NCBI GenBank assembly: GCA_900543025.1
Contig: UQPP01000001.1
Coordinates: 1-64,000 of the forward strand
Length of the DNA stretch: 64,000 nt
Reading direction: 5' to 3'
Source of the DNA: an uncultured Collinsella sp.
GTDB lineage: Bacteria > Actinomycetota > Coriobacteriia > Coriobacteriales > Coriobacteriaceae
Each line of letters begins with the position of its first letter. Within the stretch, counting starts at the first letter, position 1. The position numbers and the translations under genes were made by a program. Below, piece by piece: positions 55,932-64,000 of this stretch. A model generated the notes under the pieces. That model worked only from the letters and a program-made list of their open reading frames with translations, was not told where the DNA came from and ran no database searches.

Positions 55932-56184
55932 GGTGAACCTCCAAAGTGTTCAAATGACTGGATACCGTGTGGTTTTACGGTGTGTGTAGCAGCGAAACCC
56001 ACAAACCTTATGGGTTGTTCGTTTTGCTGTTGGCAAGCATAGTAGACAGTAAAGCCTAGTAACGCAATAGGAAATAGAAGATTATTACGAGTCGATTAAC
56101 CATCTTGACCGGAACGGGTATTTTCAAAACCAATTTTTCGGCTAGAATTTCTACGGACTAAATGACCGAAAGGCAGCACTATAC

Positions 56185-56613
56185 ATGTTGGTTTCTACTA
56201 AGGGCAGATATGCCCTGCGCGTTATGGTCGACCTAGCCGAGCACCAGGCGGCCGGTCGCATCCCGCTCAAAGAGATCGCGGCACGCCAGGGGATTTCCGA
56301 GAAATATCTGGAGAACATCTTGGCTACGCTCGTCCGCGCCAATATGCTCTCGGGCATGCGCGGCAAAGGCGGCGGCTATGTGCTCACGCGCCCGCCCGAG
56401 CAGTACACGGTGGGCGAGATCTTGCGCCTGACCGAAGGCAGCCTGGCACCGGTCGCATGCCTGGACGGCGACTGCAAGGGCTGCTCGCGTTCGGATGAGT
56501 GCCCCACGCTCGACGTGTGGAAGAACCTGGACAAGCTCATCAACGACTACCTCGACGGTGTGACGCTCGATCAACTTGTCGCTCCCAACCATGGCTACGA
56601 CTACGTCATCTAA
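56185..56613 (+). CDS. Rrf2-family transcriptional regulator
   Basis: The 142-aa protein has an N-terminal winged helix (ISEKYLENILATLVRANML as the recognition region) and three clustered cysteines, CLDGDCKGCSRSDEC, as in IscR-type Fe-S sensors (the fourth Cys follows four residues on). CymR and CysR members of this family control cysteine metabolism through protein contacts instead. Given the divergent cysK gene, a cysteine or Fe-S responsive role is likely. The ATG has GAAAGGCAG upstream. Confidence 0.9.
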   Translation: MLVSTKGRYALRVMVDLAEHQAAGRIPLKEIAARQGISEKYLENILATLVRANMLSGMRGKGGGYVLTRPPEQYTVGEILRLTEGSLAPVACLDGDCKGCSRSDECPTLDVWKNLDKLINDYLDGVTLDQLVAPNHGYDYVI

Positions 56614-56681
56614 CCCACACCTGCATTTGGGGACGGGGTGGAAATGGTAGATTTTCTCGCCCTTTGAGACTTGGCAAATAA

Positions 56682-56719
56682 GAAGGCCGCCCATTTTTGC
56701 GATGGGCGGCCTTCGTTTT
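56682..56719. terminator. Bidirectional terminator
   Basis: GAAGGCCGCCCAT and ATGGGCGGCCTTC pair exactly, with T-rich sequence on both sides. It lies between the convergent Rrf2 and YvlD-type genes. Confidence 0.88.
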
Positions 56720-56754
56720 GGGCTGTTGAGACGGACACGGCCGGAATGGCCGTT

Positions 56755-57120
56755 TTAGTCCTCGGCGATGCTGTCGAGGATGCTGCGCGTGATGGACACC
56801 AGGATGCTGCCCATAAAGGCCGATCCAAAGCTGGCGATGGAGATGCCGACGCCCAGCAGGTTGACCGACAGGTAACTCGCGAGCTCAAGCATAAAGCTGT
56901 TGACGACAAGCTGGAAAATGCCCAGCGTAATGATCGTGAGCGGCAGCGAGATGACCGTGAGGAACGGTTTGACGAACGAATCGACAATGTTCAGGAACAG
57001 TCCCACAAAGGCAAAGCAGACCCAGGTCTCGGCAAAGCCGAAGGGTTGGATACCGGGGACGAGGAACGTGGCGATCGCGATGGCGATCGAGGTGAAGAGC
57101 CAGTTAAGCATAAAGCGCAT
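56755..57120 (-). CDS. YvlD/phage-holin-4-like membrane protein
   Basis: The 121-aa protein has four hydrophobic segments and the family blocks PGIQPFGFAETW, LNIVDSFVKPFLTVISLPLT and a Gly/Ser C-terminal segment. This DUF360/phage_holin_4_2 family is chromosomal in most bacteria and not evidence of a prophage. Its role is not established; YvlD is linked to envelope stress in Bacillus. Confidence 0.85.
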   Translation of the reverse strand: MRFMLNWLFTSIAIAIATFLVPGIQPFGFAETWVCFAFVGLFLNIVDSFVKPFLTVISLPLTIITLGIFQLVVNSFMLELASYLSVNLLGVGISIASFGSAFMGSILVSITRSILDSIAED

Positions 57121-57444
57121 GGCGTGAATCCTTTCTTGCGCCGGGATTGCTGGCGTCGCGTGAAGCGGCTTACGGCGGCGACCTGGATGGTTGCGCGGGC
57201 GCGCCGCGGTGTTTGGGCGCCCATTGTCTCAAATATTCGTGGAGCTTACGTGCGCATATGGTTTCTAAACGGCGTTCGTCCTGAAAAACGCGCCGCTGGC
57301 AGAGAGTCTTGTCGCTTTAGTTTGGTGGTGTGCTACACTGCTACGGGCAAAAGCCACAGGCGTTGCCCTATTGCATAGAACGGGTGAACGATGCCCGATG
57401 TCAGTATCAACTTCGATGCCTTTTGGCGGGTTTGGCGGTGATCG

Positions 57445-57744
57445 ATGAATATCGAGAACATGTTTGACAAGCCTGATGTCAAGCAGCTGGTCCACGCATT
57501 TAGCCTTTTGGACGACGAGAAGGATATCCAAGCGTTTTTGACCGATATCTGCACGCCGCGCGAGATTTGCGACCTTTCTCAGCGTTTGCAGGTTGCGCGC
57601 TATTTGGACGAGGGCGAGCCTTATGTTGAGGTTCAGGCCCGTACCGGCGCTTCGTCCACCACGGTGAGCCGCGTTTCAAAGGCGCTGAACGGCGAGTACG
57701 GTGGCTACCGCAAGATCCTCATTAAGTTGGAGGATGGCGAGTAG
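57445..57744 (+). CDS. YerC/YecD-family TrpR-like DNA-binding protein
   Basis: The 99-aa protein has a TrpR-type helix-turn-helix with FLTDICTPREICDLSQRLQVA and VQARTGASSTTVSRVSKALN, and no effector domain. The target is unknown. It begins at an ATG after GGTTTGGCGGTG, a weak ribosome site, so the start is less certain. A terminator at 57771-57796 follows. Confidence 0.85.
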   Translation: MNIENMFDKPDVKQLVHAFSLLDDEKDIQAFLTDICTPREICDLSQRLQVARYLDEGEPYVEVQARTGASSTTVSRVSKALNGEYGGYRKILIKLEDGE

Positions 57745-57770
57745 GCCAGCGACAACATTGAATTACGAAG

Positions 57771-57796
57771 AACCGTCCCTCCGGGGGCGGTTTTTA
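57771..57796 (+). terminator. Terminator after the TrpR-like gene
   Basis: AACCGTCCC pairs with GGGGGCGGTT and is followed by TTTTTAT. Confidence 0.82.
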
Positions 57797-57928
57797 TATG
57801 CCTGCAATCGGCTGGTGCGTTGGGTTCAGGTTGCTTTGTACCAAAAGATGGAACTGCGGTGGCAATGTGTCCGCTTGGGCGGGTAGGATGGATGCATTGA
57901 TTATTGCGAACGGTTTGAGCGGAGGACC

Positions 57929-60900
57929 ATGCCTGTTCGAATCTATACCACCAATGCCGGCACGGATTTGAGCGATGCCGAGTCGGCGCTGCTTACCGAC
58001 CTTATTGCCCGTCACGGGCGTGCCGTGTTGCTGGCACCAACGTTTGCCGAGCTCGATCTGTGCCGTCATGATGCGGCGGAAGCCGGCATTTCGCTGGGTA
58101 TCGACTACAAGACACCCGCATCGTGGCTTCGCTCGCTTTGGGAGCTTTTGGGCGACGGGCGCGGTTTCGTCGACAACCTTCAGCGCCAGATGCTGTTCTC
58201 GGACATGATCGACCGCCGCGACGACGCCGCTCTGCAGCCGCTTTCGCGCAGCCAGGGCACAGTGCGCATGCTCGCGCGCATGGCCCGCGACGTGTTGCCG
58301 GGCGTTGCGGGGACGGGCGACGAGCGCTGCCGCGACGCCGCCGCTCAACCCGAGCCCAAAAGTGACGCCGAGGCCCGCGTGTTCGAGCTGTTGAGCGCCT
58401 ATGCGAGCGGCTTGGACCGTCGAGACATGGTCGAGCCCTGCGAAGCCGCCGATATGATGGCAGAAGCCCTGGCGAACAGCCTGCCGGCGTGCGCCCGCGC
58501 CGTATGCGTGCGCGGTACCACGTCGTTTACGCACGGTCTACTCGAGCTGCTGTCTGCCGTGGCGAACAATGGGGGAGAGGTCGTCGCGCTGCTTGCCCGC
58601 GAGCAGGCGGCGATGCGCGAGGAGCTTGCCACGGCATTTGATGCCCGCGGTGTGCTGTTTGAGATCGCGCCGCTGGGGGAGGACGCCGTCGCGTCTGATG
58701 TCGCTTGCGGGGCCGCCGCTCAGCCTGCCTTTATTGAGGTCGCCGGCCCCCATGCCCGTGCTCATGTCTATGCGGACGCCATCGATAAGTTGGTGAAAGC
58801 GCACAAGGAGTCCAAGGCCGATAAAGCTACTGCAACGCCCGCCGACCCCGTGCGCGTGCTCGTCGTTTCTGCCCGGGCACCCCAGCTGTTCGGCGAGCTC
58901 GCCGCCCGTTTGGCGGCGCGTCACATTGCGGCCGAGACGACTGAGTTCACGGCGTTTTCCCAGTCCATCGCGGGCAGGCAGTTTACGGCGCTCGCCAACC
59001 TGATCGAGCGTATGAAAGCCGCCGACGAGGGCACCGCTTCCAAGACTGAGTGGTGGCCCGCGCCGGAGCTTACCGACTGGATCTACAGTCCGCTTTCGGG
59101 CGCTGATGCCGTCAATGCCCGTACCTTCGATAAGAATATGCGTCTCTCGCGCAGCAAGACTACCGCGGGCGTCAAGAGCCTGCTGCAGAGCGTTCAGGGC
59201 CAGGTGAGGGGCGCGCGCAAGGCGACGAGCGACGATAACTGGTTTAAGAACGTACCGTGTGTGGTCTCGGACGTGTTCCAGGCGCTGTGGCGTGACAAGC
59301 CCGTGACGGCGCTTAAGGCCATGCTTGCCGTTGCCGAGGCGTTGCCCGATCGCGCTCTAGGCGGCCTTGACGGCCAGGCCCGTCGCCAGGCAGAGACGGC
59401 TTTGCTGCGCCATGCCATCGACATCCTTATGAACGATGCTCGCGCGCTCGACGTGTCGCAGGCCGCGACCGTGCCGGTTCTCGACGGCGTTCGAACCAAG
59501 GTGGACAAGCGCAGTACCGCCTACGATTACGAGACCTATGAGGTCGATCGCACACCACGAGCACAAGTGCGCTTCGCGTCGCTTGCCGATGCGTCGGTTC
59601 TTCGCCCTGGCAGCTACGATGCCGTGCTGTTTGCCGATGTCGACCTGGACAGCTATCCGCTTTCGCACGAAGAGGGCCCGCTTGCCACGTTGACAGCCGA
59701 GCTGCGCCGCGACGGCGTGTCTTTGGAGCCCGCTGCCCTGCTGCGCGTGCGCTTTGGCCGTGCGATGCAGGCGGCGAGCGGTCCGGTCGCGCTCGCCCGT
59801 GTGACGCACGATCGCCAGGCACGCGAGTGCTACCCGGCAGCCGTATGGACCGAGCTGTGGGCACATGCCGAGGCCGCTGGCGCTGCCAAGCCCATGCGCG
59901 TGGGCGAGGGCGATATCATCGCCGACTTTGATCCCGCGGCAGGTGAAGGCCTCAAGCGCGAGCGCGTGACCTGTGAAGCCCCTCAGCATCTGAGTGCCGA
60001 GGCCGTGCCGTATTTGGTCCTGCGCCGTCGCGATGGCGAGGGTGAGGACGCGCCGCTCGTGCCGCGTCTGACGTCCGCCTCGCAGATCGAGGCCTATTCG
60101 ACCTGCCCGCTATGCTGGTTCGTCTCGTACCGCGTGAAGCCCCAGTCGATCGACGCGGGCTTTGGCAACATGGAAAAGGGCAACTTTGTCCACGACGTGC
60201 TGGAGCATCTGCATGCCCGTCTGCCCCAAGAGGGCATGGAGCGCGTGACGCCCGAGAATCTGCCGCGCGCACAGGAGCTGCTGCACGAGGTCTTTGACGA
60301 GACGTTGGCCGAGCACGCCGGCAAGCGCGGCACGGAGGGCCCGCTGGTGCCGCTCTCTGCGGTGGAGGAACGCCAGGTGGCCGAGATCTTGCCGCAGCTG
60401 GAGGGTGTGCTTGCCTACGAGTCCGAGGCACTTGCCCCCTTTGCCCCGCGCTACCTGGAGTTCGCCTTCAACGAGCTCAAGGTCGAGTATGCCGGTTGGC
60501 CGCTTGGCGGGCGCATCGACCGCGTGGACGTGGACGCCGAGAATCGTGCCGTGGTGATCGACTACAAGCATCGCACGGGCGTTGAGGAGTTTAAGCTCGC
60601 CGACCCCACGGTGCGCGACGAGGAATCGGGCACGGCGCCCATCGACGATCCGCGCTGGTTGCCACCACATACCCAAACGCTCATCTACGCCCAGGCCATG
60701 CGCCGGGCGCTGGATTTGGACACCCGCGCGGCGCTCTACTTTTCGACCAAGGGCGGCAAGCCGGCGTTGCGCGGTGCCGCGAGCGCCGAGCTGCTCGAGG
60801 AAGAGCGCGGCGACGGTCGCATCCCGGGCCTTAAGAAAGGTTTCCCCGGCGAGGGTGGCAGCATGGACTTCGACGCCCTGCTCGATCGCGTTGAGGCCGG

Positions 60901-61027
60901 CATCGCCGAGCGCCTGCGCGAGCTCGAGGCAGGCAACGTTGCCGCCGTCGACCCGACGTCGGCTCAGGCCGCGCATGCGCGCTGCTCGTATAACCACGAA
61001 GGAACGTTTGTAAGGAGGAACGTGTAG
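57929..61027 (+). CDS. addB: AddB/RexB-like PD-(D/E)XK nuclease-helicase subunit
   Basis: The 1032-aa protein is a recombination-repair nuclease subunit that acts with an AddA helicase on DNA ends. The N-terminal half is helicase-like and inactive-looking. The C-terminal third is a PD-(D/E)XK nuclease: CPLCWFVSYRVKP with the first Cys of an Fe-S staple near residue 730, a EKGNFVHDVLEHLHARL block, then GGRIDRVDVDAENRAVVIDYKH with the catalytic Asp...Asp-x-Lys, and a closing Cys in AHARCSYNH. The ATG follows GGAGGACC. It ends four bases before the helicase start, so the two are coupled. Confidence 0.88.
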   Translation: MPVRIYTTNAGTDLSDAESALLTDLIARHGRAVLLAPTFAELDLCRHDAAEAGISLGIDYKTPASWLRSLWELLGDGRGFVDNLQRQMLFSDMIDRRDDAALQPLSRSQGTVRMLARMARDVLPGVAGTGDERCRDAAAQPEPKSDAEARVFELLSAYASGLDRRDMVEPCEAADMMAEALANSLPACARAVCVRGTTSFTHGLLELLSAVANNGGEVVALLAREQAAMREELATAFDARGVLFEIAPLGEDAVASDVACGAAAQPAFIEVAGPHARAHVYADAIDKLVKAHKESKADKATATPADPVRVLVVSARAPQLFGELAARLAARHIAAETTEFTAFSQSIAGRQFTALANLIERMKAADEGTASKTEWWPAPELTDWIYSPLSGADAVNARTFDKNMRLSRSKTTAGVKSLLQSVQGQVRGARKATSDDNWFKNVPCVVSDVFQALWRDKPVTALKAMLAVAEALPDRALGGLDGQARRQAETALLRHAIDILMNDARALDVSQAATVPVLDGVRTKVDKRSTAYDYETYEVDRTPRAQVRFASLADASVLRPGSYDAVLFADVDLDSYPLSHEEGPLATLTAELRRDGVSLEPAALLRVRFGRAMQAASGPVALARVTHDRQARECYPAAVWTELWAHAEAAGAAKPMRVGEGDIIADFDPAAGEGLKRERVTCEAPQHLSAEAVPYLVLRRRDGEGEDAPLVPRLTSASQIEAYSTCPLCWFVSYRVKPQSIDAGFGNMEKGNFVHDVLEHLHARLPQEGMERVTPENLPRAQELLHEVFDETLAEHAGKRGTEGPLVPLSAVEERQVAEILPQLEGVLAYESEALAPFAPRYLEFAFNELKVEYAGWPLGGRIDRVDVDAENRAVVIDYKHRTGVEEFKLADPTVRDEESGTAPIDDPRWLPPHTQTLIYAQAMRRALDLDTRAALYFSTKGGKPALRGAASAELLEEERGDGRIPGLKKGFPGEGGSMDFDALLDRVEAGIAERLRELEAGNVAAVDPTSAQAAHARCSYNHEGTFVRRNV

Positions 61028-61030
61028 ACC

Positions 61031-64000
61031 ATGGATCTTTCGACTTTGATGCCGCAACAGCTGCAGATTGTCAAAACGCTCGACCGTCCGCTGTTTGTCT
61101 CGGCGGGCGCCGGTTCGGGCAAGACCTTTACCCTCACGCGTCGCATCGTCTACGCGCTCTCGCCTGAATCCGGTCCGTTCGTTGAACATCTTGACCAGGT
61201 GCTCGCCATTACCTTTACCAAAGATGCCGCGGCCGAGATCCGTGACCGCGTGCGCCGTGCGCTTATCGACGAGGGCATGGACGAGGAAGCACTGACCGTC
61301 GACGACGCGTGGATCTCGACCATTCACGGCATGTGCTCGCGTATCCTGCGCGCGCATGCGCTGGAGCTGGGCATCGACCCCGAGTTCACGGTGCTCACCG
61401 ATACCGACGAGCTTATGGACCAGGCTGTTGAGCATGTGTTGGCCCGCGCGACGGCGCCCGATGCCGCCCCCGAGCTCGCGGCATCGCTCAAGGCCCTCTA
61501 TGCCTGGTATCCCATGGCGGGCGAGGGCGGTTCCTTTGGCGCTGGCGCGACCATCAAGGGCCTGGTGCGCGACCTGCTGGAGCTGTCGAGCCAGTTGCCG
61601 GGCGGTATGGACGACGTGTGCGTGGCGCGCGGGCAGGCCGATACCTCGGCACTCGCCGATGCCTATCGCGCGGCGCTGGGCGCAAGCAAGGCCGCGACCG
61701 AGAAGGCGCAGATGGCACTCGACGCCATTGACGCGTTCGAGGCGAGTGGCAAAACCATGGAGGATGCGGCGCGACTCATGATGTCATGCACCATGCCGCG
61801 CGCGAGCAAGGCATTCCCTAAGGAGCAGGTCGAGCTGCTCAAGGCCGAGGCCGCCGATGCGTTTATCAATATCGTGCTTGCCTGCGGTGGCCCGGCGCTC
61901 GATGCGCTGGTGGGCCTGGCCCGTTCCGTGGAGGCTGAGTATCGCGCGCTGAAGGCTGCCCAGTCCGCCCTCGATAATAACGACCTGCTGCGTATGGCCT
62001 ACGAGGCCCTGCGCGATTACCCTGCCATCCGTGCTGCGTACGAGGGCCGCTTTAAGATGGTCATGATCGATGAGTTTCAGGATACCGACCAGATGCAGGT
62101 CGATCTGATACGCTACCTGACGGGTGCGGGGGAGCGCGCGCTGTGCACCGTGGGCGATGCGCAGCAGTCCATCTATCGCTTCCGTGGCGCCGAGGTCGAG
62201 GTGTTCCGTCGTCAGGAGCGCAAGGTGGGCTCGTCTGCCGCGCCCGAGGCGACTGCCGTGGCCGATGCCCCTGCCGGCGAACTCGTCAAACTCGTGCGCA
62301 ACTTCCGCAGCCATGACGAGGTGCTGCGTTACGTGGCACGCGTCTTCGACGGCGATGACGGCGGCCTGATGCAGGGCTTTTTGGATCTTGAGGCGAGCGA
62401 CGGCCGCAAGGACACGCTGGTGGCGGACGCCTCGCGCCGCCAGGCCCTCTTTGTTGCCGGCGGCAGTATGCAGGAGCGCACACAGGCCAAGGCCCGCGCG
62501 ATCGCCGAGCGCTTCCGCGCGCTTGCCGATGCCGGCCAGCCCCAGGGCGGCATGGTACTGCTGCTGGGCCGCATGACCAACGCCGATGTCTACGCCCAGG
62601 CCTTCCGCGATCAGGGGCTCGACTGCGTCATCGCAGGCGGCTCGGTCTTTGCCCAGGCAGCCGAGGTGCAGACGGTGCGTGCCCTGGTCTGCGCGCTCGC
62701 CAATCCGGCCGATACGGCGCAGGGCCTTATGCCGCTGCTCGCCTCGCCGATGTTTGCGCTCGGCGCCCAGGAGTTCCTGGCGCTGGCGACCAAGCTCGAT
62801 GGCGAGACGGGGGAGACCTCGCGCCGGAATATCGACATGGGCATCATGAGCGATTCCGATGTGCCGGGCTTGCAGGGCTTGCCGCTTGTGACGCGTGCCC
62901 GCGAGGTGCTGCGCTACGCACTGCGTCGCGTGGGGCGTGATTCGTTCGCCGCCATCGCGCGCGACGCGGTCAATGCCTCCGGCTGGTTCGTGCGCCTGGC
63001 GCAGCGCGGCCCCGAGGGCAAGGCCATCGCCGCCAACGTGCTCAAGGCGCTCGACGCCGTGGCCGAGGAGGAGGCCGAGTTCGGCAACTCGCCGCGTTCC
63101 ATCGCGCTGGCCTTCGACCGCTTCTTGGCGGGCAAGGAGGCCCCGGGTGCCCTCAACGAGGAGGGCGACGGCGCGGTGCGCATCATGACCGTGCATGCGT
63201 CCAAGGGTCTGGAGTATCCGGTCGTAGCGGTTGCCGAGTGTTTTGGCGTGCGCAAGCCGTCCGGTGCGGCTCAGATGGGGCGTGTCGAGGGCGGAGCGCA
63301 GGTCGTGGCACTGCCAGCTCGTTTTGATGGCGTTAAGCTTGCCGATGGGACCTTTGTGAAGGGCGATGACGTCAAAAAGCAGTTTGAGCATGCGTTTAAG
63401 GGCAAGGGCACGTCGCTGTGGCTGCCGCCGGAGCTCATGGAGGACGTCTGTGCGACGGGTTCTCCCGCCGAGGCATTTGCTCGCCTGCGCAACGACGACC
63501 TGCAGCTTTCGCTCGAGGAGCGGGCTCGTCTGCTCTATGTCGCCATGACGCGAGCGCGTGAGCTGGTCATTCTGGCGATGGATGCCGGCGTGAGCCGCGG
63601 CAAGGTGACGGCGCCGACCTTCGATGTCGAGACCGATCTGACCTACGATGTGCTGCGCCGCATCCTGCCGGCCGACAGTCTGGACATGCCGCAGCTCGAT
63701 AGCGACCGTTTGGTGTTCGACAACTCCAAGCCGGGCGACTACGAGCTTATCTCGCTGGCGGACTTTACGTTTGGCGAGCAGGCGTTTGAGGCCAACGCTT
63801 CGCTGGATGTCGAGGGCAGGCTTGTTCGCGGCGATGCCGATGCCGCCGATAATGCTGCGCGCTCAACCGTGCCCGGTCCTGCCGACCCCAAGCCCGATTC
63901 GTTTGAGCTTGTGTATCCCCAGGCAGTGGGCGTGCGCATGGGCATCTGTCCGTATCCGATGCGTGATTCGTATAGCTACTCGTCAATCGCCGCGGCGCTC
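61031..64000 (+). CDS. addA: AddA/RexA-like UvrD-family helicase (partial, runs off the window)
   Basis: The visible 990 codons carry superfamily 1 helicase motifs: Walker A SAGAGSGKTFTLTRRI near residue 25, TFTKDAAAEIRDRV, STIHGMCSRIL, Walker B MIDEFQDTDQMQ near 345, GDAQQSIYRFRGAEV and VMTVHASKGLEYPVV-type (RIMTVHASKGLEYPVV here) near 720, and LLYVAMTRARE near 835. The C-terminal nuclease of AddA is beyond the end of the window. AAGGAGG lies about 12 bases before the ATG. It would form a heterodimer with the product of the preceding gene to process double-strand breaks for RecA loading. Confidence 0.92.
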   Translation, partial: MDLSTLMPQQLQIVKTLDRPLFVSAGAGSGKTFTLTRRIVYALSPESGPFVEHLDQVLAITFTKDAAAEIRDRVRRALIDEGMDEEALTVDDAWISTIHGMCSRILRAHALELGIDPEFTVLTDTDELMDQAVEHVLARATAPDAAPELAASLKALYAWYPMAGEGGSFGAGATIKGLVRDLLELSSQLPGGMDDVCVARGQADTSALADAYRAALGASKAATEKAQMALDAIDAFEASGKTMEDAARLMMSCTMPRASKAFPKEQVELLKAEAADAFINIVLACGGPALDALVGLARSVEAEYRALKAAQSALDNNDLLRMAYEALRDYPAIRAAYEGRFKMVMIDEFQDTDQMQVDLIRYLTGAGERALCTVGDAQQSIYRFRGAEVEVFRRQERKVGSSAAPEATAVADAPAGELVKLVRNFRSHDEVLRYVARVFDGDDGGLMQGFLDLEASDGRKDTLVADASRRQALFVAGGSMQERTQAKARAIAERFRALADAGQPQGGMVLLLGRMTNADVYAQAFRDQGLDCVIAGGSVFAQAAEVQTVRALVCALANPADTAQGLMPLLASPMFALGAQEFLALATKLDGETGETSRRNIDMGIMSDSDVPGLQGLPLVTRAREVLRYALRRVGRDSFAAIARDAVNASGWFVRLAQRGPEGKAIAANVLKALDAVAEEEAEFGNSPRSIALAFDRFLAGKEAPGALNEEGDGAVRIMTVHASKGLEYPVVAVAECFGVRKPSGAAQMGRVEGGAQVVALPARFDGVKLADGTFVKGDDVKKQFEHAFKGKGTSLWLPPELMEDVCATGSPAEAFARLRNDDLQLSLEERARLLYVAMTRARELVILAMDAGVSRGKVTAPTFDVETDLTYDVLRRILPADSLDMPQLDSDRLVFDNSKPGDYELISLADFTFGEQAFEANASLDVEGRLVRGDADAADNAARSTVPGPADPKPDSFELVYPQAVGVRMGICPYPMRDSYSYSSIAAAL

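Noticed and set aside
56755..57120. Prophage remnant because of a phage-holin-like name
   Set aside because: The family is a common chromosomal membrane protein and no other phage gene is near.

Overview
The window looks like a piece of the chromosome of a Collinsella-like member of the Coriobacteriia (high-GC anaerobic gut Actinobacteria). This is inferred from the GC-rich sequence, the strong GGAGG ribosome sites, and a gene set of strict-anaerobe character: an [FeFe] hydrogenase, rubredoxin, glutamate synthase, a lactaldehyde-reductase-like dehydrogenase, and surface proteins with DUF6273-like and LPXTG features. It is an ordinary housekeeping and metabolic stretch with no prophage or complete transposon. 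Its intergenic DNA, however, is unusually full of fixed-length palindromes.

Layout. 0-3.7 kb: RNase R, a solitary serine recombinase, a VanZ-like membrane protein. 3.9-8.4 kb: a MurNAc uptake and recycling cluster (RpiR/MurR-type regulator, MurQ, PTS IIBC, MupG). 8.4-12.3 kb: an ArsC/Spx-like thioredoxin-fold protein, a small protein of unknown function beside a triple palindrome, tRNA-Gln(CUG) and tRNA-Glu(CUC), a TPR protein overlapping smpB, a flavin reductase and a 47-aa rubredoxin. 12.4-20.3 kb: an Nramp Mn/Fe transporter and gltBD. 20.5-26.8 kb: an unknown protein, an amidohydrolase, a zinc-ribbon membrane protein, and a copper module (csoR, copZ-like, copA) with a CsoR operator inside the copA promoter. 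26.8-34.4 kb: an LPXTG-anchored coiled-coil/CAP-domain protein, a membrane Ser/Thr kinase with a DUF6273-like outer domain and an FHA protein, with arrays of a 57-bp palindrome between them. 34.9-38.6 kb: a DEAD-box RNA helicase with an RG-rich tail and an EFR1-like ferredoxin/flavodoxin protein. 38.9-45.0 kb: one operon encoding a NuoF-like/GltD-like flavoprotein, an [FeFe] hydrogenase, a lipoprotein binding protein and a fused ABC permease-ATPase. 45-52 kb: an orphan RelB/DinJ-like antitoxin, a CPBP protease, a YgiQ radical SAM protein, a DUF1275 membrane protein, a FucO-like dehydrogenase and an M42 peptidase. 52.3-57.8 kb: a HTH-HipA-like kinase fusion, mnmA, cysK, an Rrf2 regulator, a YvlD-type membrane protein and a TrpR-like regulator. 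57.9-64 kb: an AddB-like nuclease and an AddA-like helicase that runs off the window.

How the genes work together. MurP, MupG and MurQ with their regulator form a complete route from external MurNAc compounds to GlcNAc-6-P. CsoR, CopZ and CopA form a copper efflux circuit. GltB and GltD make glutamate. The hydrogenase operon links pyridine nucleotide and ferredoxin redox to H2 and, unexpectedly, to an importer of unknown substrate. RNase R and SmpB belong to the ribosome-rescue pathway but are about 8.6 kb apart.

The most striking signal is between genes. Twelve copies of a palindrome exactly 57 bp long occur, ten of them in tandem at an 80-81 bp period. Three copies of a 46-bp palindrome sit at an exact 62-bp period. 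Further families have 67-bp and 62-bp full units and 33-bp and 29-bp half units, and there is a 131-bp element bounded by a perfect 31-bp inverted repeat. No single known feature type explains these. They are described individually below.
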